DNA of 64,000 bases from UBA2387 sp019454665 (GTDB taxonomy: Bacteria > Armatimonadota > Fimbriimonadia > Fimbriimonadales > Fimbriimonadaceae): the NCBI GenBank assembly GCA_045862995.1, contig BTVX01000004.1, forward strand, positions 98,305-162,304, read 5' to 3'. Shown here in pieces: positions 61,863-64,000 of this stretch (position 1 is the stretch's first letter; each line of letters starts with the position of its first letter). A program made the position numbers and the translations under genes. The notes beneath the pieces are model-generated. The model was not told the DNA's origin, did not search any database, and saw nothing but the letters and a program-made list of their open reading frames with translations.

Positions 61863-63877
61863 AGCGTATGGAACTCACCCGGCGCGAAGTGCTGGCCCGG
61901 CTGGGCGGTGGCGTCTTGGTGCTCGCGTTCGCCCCCGCATGCGTCGCCCAGAACCGCAATCAGGCCGGCCAAGGCACCGACCGCATCGCCGCGTGGCTCC
62001 ACATCGGGCCCGATGGCAAGGTCACGGTCTTCACGGGCAAAGTCGAAGTCGGGCAAGACATCCGCACCTCGCTGACTCAAGCCGTGGCCGAGGAACTGCG
62101 CCTGCCGATGGAAGCCATCGAACTCGTGATGGGCGACACCGATCGCGTGCCCTTCGACCAAGGCACGTTCGGCAGCCGCACCACGCCCACGATGACGCCC
62201 ACCTTGCGCCGCGCGGCGGCTTCGGCGCGCGAGACGCTGCTCGACCTCGCGGCGGCGCGTTGGTCGGTGGACCGCTCCGGCTTGGTCGCCGAAGGCGGCT
62301 CGGTGCGCGGCGCCGGGCACACGGCCACCTACGGCGAGTTGGCCAAGGATCAGCCGTTCGACAAGCCCGTCCGCGACGTCCCGCTCACCGATCCGAAGGA
62401 TTGGAAGGTGATGGGCCGGCCCATGCCCAAAGTCGGTGGCCGCGACATCGTCACCGGACGCCATACGTACACGAGCGACCTGCGCCGTCCCGACATGCTG
62501 ATCGCCAAGGTGCTGCGCCCGTCGGTCTTGGGGGAGGAACTGGTCTCGGTGGACACGCGAGCCGCCGAACGGATGAAGGACGTGCGCGTCGTGCGCGAGG
62601 GCGGATTCGTGGCCGTCGCCGCGCCGACGCTCCGCCAAGCCGAGACTGCGCTGCAAGCGCTTCGACCCGCGTGGCGATCCACCGAGCAACCCAAGGGCGA
62701 CGACCTCTTTGAAATCCTGCGCGGCGGGCCGCTCGCACCCAGCGAACTGACCCAGCGCGACGGGGTCCAACTGCGCGCGACCTACAAAGTGCCGTACATC
62801 GCCCACGTCCCGCTCGAGCCCCGGGCGGCGTTGGCCGAATGGGACGGATCGAAGATGACGGTCCACACGGGGACGCAGCGGCCGTTCGGCGTGCGCACCG
62901 AGGTGGCCAATGCGCTCGGCATCCCCGAATCGCAGGTGCGCGTGCTGGTGCCGGACACGGGCTCGGGATATGGGGGCAAGCACTCGGGCGACGCCGCTGT
63001 CGAGGCGGCCCGCATCGCCAGGGCGCTCGGCGTGCCGATCCGATTGGTGTGGACGCGGCGCGAGGAGTTCACGTTCGCCTACTTCCGACCGGCGGGCGTC
63101 GTCGAACTCGCGGCTGCGGCGGACGCCGAAGGACGACTGAGCTCTTGGGAATTCACCAACTACAACTCGGGCGGCGCGGGGGTGCAAACGCCCTACGACG
63201 TGCCGAATCCGCGCACCCAATCGCGGCAGACGCGGTCCCCGTTGCGGCAAGGTTCGTACCGCGCGCTGGCCTCCACGTTCAACCACTTCGCCCGCGAGTC
63301 GGCGATGGACGAGTTGGCGCATGCGCTGGGTCAAGACCCCGTGGCCTTCCGACTGAAGAACCTGCGCAACGAGCGCTTGCGGGCCGTGCTCGAGGCGTGC
63401 GCCAAGGCGATCGGCTGGCCGGGTTCGGGCAAGAACATGGGCATCGCCTGCGGCACCGAGAAAGGCGGCTACGTGGCGACGGCGGTGGAGATCGAACGGG
63501 GCAGGTTTGGCTTCCGAGTCACACGGTGTGTCACCGTCTTCGAGTGCGGGGCGATCGTCAACCCGTTGCACCTCAAGAGCCAAGTGGACGGTTGCGTGCT
63601 GATGGGCCTCGGCGGGGCGCTGTTCGAGAAGATCGACTTCTACAAGGGACAGATCATCACCGACCGACTTTCGGCGTATCGCGTGCCTCGGTTCTCGGAC
63701 GTGCCCCGGATGGAGACCATCCTGCTCGACCGGCCCGACCTGCCGTCGGCGGGCGGAAGCGAAGCGCCGATCATCGCCATCGCGCCCGCAATCGCGAACG
63801 CCGCCTTCCGGCTCACCGGCGTCCGTCAGCGCACCCTTCCCCTGGATGGGTTATTGGTGCGCCCGAGGGCGACGTAG
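61859..63877 (+). CDS. Molybdenum hydroxylase large subunit (isoquinoline 1-oxidoreductase beta type)
   Basis: The protein has 672 residues from ATG 61859. The Tat signal is ELTRREVLARLGGGVLVLAF at the N-terminus. The substrate-binding region GDTDRVPFDQGTFGSRTTPT and the cofactor loops GSGYGGKHSGDAAVEAARIA and SPLRQGSYRALASTFNHFAR match the family. The catalytic Glu near the end is in GGSEAPIIAIAPAIANAAF. With the small subunit it forms a two-subunit aldehyde/N-heterocycle oxidase, with electrons delivered to an external acceptor such as a cytochrome. There is no FAD subunit gene, as in isoquinoline oxidoreductase. It is somewhat shorter than the usual 730-780 residues. Confidence 0.9.
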   Translation: MKRMELTRREVLARLGGGVLVLAFAPACVAQNRNQAGQGTDRIAAWLHIGPDGKVTVFTGKVEVGQDIRTSLTQAVAEELRLPMEAIELVMGDTDRVPFDQGTFGSRTTPTMTPTLRRAAASARETLLDLAAARWSVDRSGLVAEGGSVRGAGHTATYGELAKDQPFDKPVRDVPLTDPKDWKVMGRPMPKVGGRDIVTGRHTYTSDLRRPDMLIAKVLRPSVLGEELVSVDTRAAERMKDVRVVREGGFVAVAAPTLRQAETALQALRPAWRSTEQPKGDDLFEILRGGPLAPSELTQRDGVQLRATYKVPYIAHVPLEPRAALAEWDGSKMTVHTGTQRPFGVRTEVANALGIPESQVRVLVPDTGSGYGGKHSGDAAVEAARIARALGVPIRLVWTRREEFTFAYFRPAGVVELAAAADAEGRLSSWEFTNYNSGGAGVQTPYDVPNPRTQSRQTRSPLRQGSYRALASTFNHFARESAMDELAHALGQDPVAFRLKNLRNERLRAVLEACAKAIGWPGSGKNMGIACGTEKGGYVATAVEIERGRFGFRVTRCVTVFECGAIVNPLHLKSQVDGCVLMGLGGALFEKIDFYKGQIITDRLSAYRVPRFSDVPRMETILLDRPDLPSAGGSEAPIIAIAPAIANAAFRLTGVRQRTLPLDGLLVRPRAT

Positions 63878-63892
63878 CGGCGAAGCCGCAAC

Positions 63893-63962
63893 GGGGTGCC
63901 ACGGTCTGACCGGGCCCGACACCCTTCGCCCGGTGCCGACGCCCCCTGCCCGGCAGACCGTG
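63893..63962. repeat. Dispersed hairpin repeat, copy 2
   Basis: The left block GGGGTGCCACGGTCTG-A-CCGGGCCCGAC and right block CTGCCCGGCAGACCGTG match copy 1 at 17950-18019. The arms CACGGTCTG(A)CCGGGC and GCCCGGCAGACCGTG pair over 15 bp with one bulge. The middle 23 bases differ between copies. It lies directly after the large-subunit gene. Confidence 0.7.
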
Positions 63963-64000
63963 CCCGCCCCGCCGAGGCTCGCTCTCGAATTAACGAGTTC

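Noticed and set aside
1..64000. CRISPR arrays, rRNA or tRNA genes, IS elements
   Set aside because: No regularly spaced repeats, no conserved rRNA segments, no recognisable cloverleaf and no transposase were found by eye; a tRNA missed by eye remains possible.

Overview
The window is high-GC bacterial chromosome, densely coded on both strands. There are no rRNA genes, no tRNA gene I can recognise, no insertion sequence and no CRISPR array. The best lineage guess is Armatimonadota, probably a Fimbriimonas-like member. This is an inference from a PEP-CTERM protein with a LamG-like body, a dockerin-ended secreted protein, a Firmicutes-type SigH-like sigma factor and a compact alpha operon (rpmJ-rpsM-rpsK-rpoA-rplQ-truA-rplM-rpsI). 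No single gene proves it. Many starts have a TANNNT hexamer only 5-11 bases upstream and no Shine-Dalgarno sequence, which points to widespread leaderless transcription.

Layout. 1-9.1 kb is accessory: the end of a GAF/degenerate-GGDEF protein, a coupled cassette of two DUF488 proteins plus a dual-OB-like protein, a Fic AMPylase, an exported Fe/Mn superoxide dismutase, a two-gene exported-protein unit with a likely frameshift, a dockerin-ended protein and a HicAB pair. 9.3-15.9 kb holds an orphan CoA-transferase A subunit, a 2TM protein, an esterase, 3-methyladenine glycosylase, an HtrA-like protease, gene debris (a dapA tail joined to a second copy of the glycosylase tail), a DEAD-box helicase and a small membrane protein. 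16-25.9 kb has nucleoside hydrolase, a ComEC-type metallo-hydrolase, a PEP-CTERM protein, a SulP permease, a glycosidase lipoprotein, and a 5'-nucleotidase divergent from a nucleoside/H+ symporter. The three nucleotide-related genes suggest scavenging of extracellular nucleotides.

26-46.4 kb is mostly core: fliL, sigH with a LuxR-type regulator and cdsA, a small LAGLIDADG-like protein, valS, glyS, a VWA protein, an ECF sigma/anti-sigma/inactive-protease operon, recN, mutL and the ribosomal alpha operon, closed by a clear intrinsic terminator. 46.4-50.8 kb is accessory again: a HicBA pair whose toxin gene is frameshifted, a GH16 glucanase, an FG-GAP-like lipoprotein, and a RelE-type toxin-antitoxin pair with a half-length UvrA, together bracketed by two 54-bp direct repeats.

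50.9-64 kb has an operon of transglutaminase, PIN-TRAM and PfkB-kinase genes, a CBS-DUF1385 fusion, an isolated phage terminase large subunit, two APH-fold kinases, a DUF2332 protein, PspA and a two-subunit molybdenum hydroxylase. A hairpin repeat recurs at 17.95 kb and 63.9 kb.

The most unusual items are the repeat-bracketed toxin-antitoxin/half-UvrA segment, the DUF488-DUF488-DuOB cassette, the sigma/anti-sigma/dead-protease operon and the recombination scar at 14.04 kb. Two probable single-base deletions in short homopolymers (near 6.94 and 46.49 kb) may be sequencing errors. All assignments come from reading motifs by eye; no database search was run.
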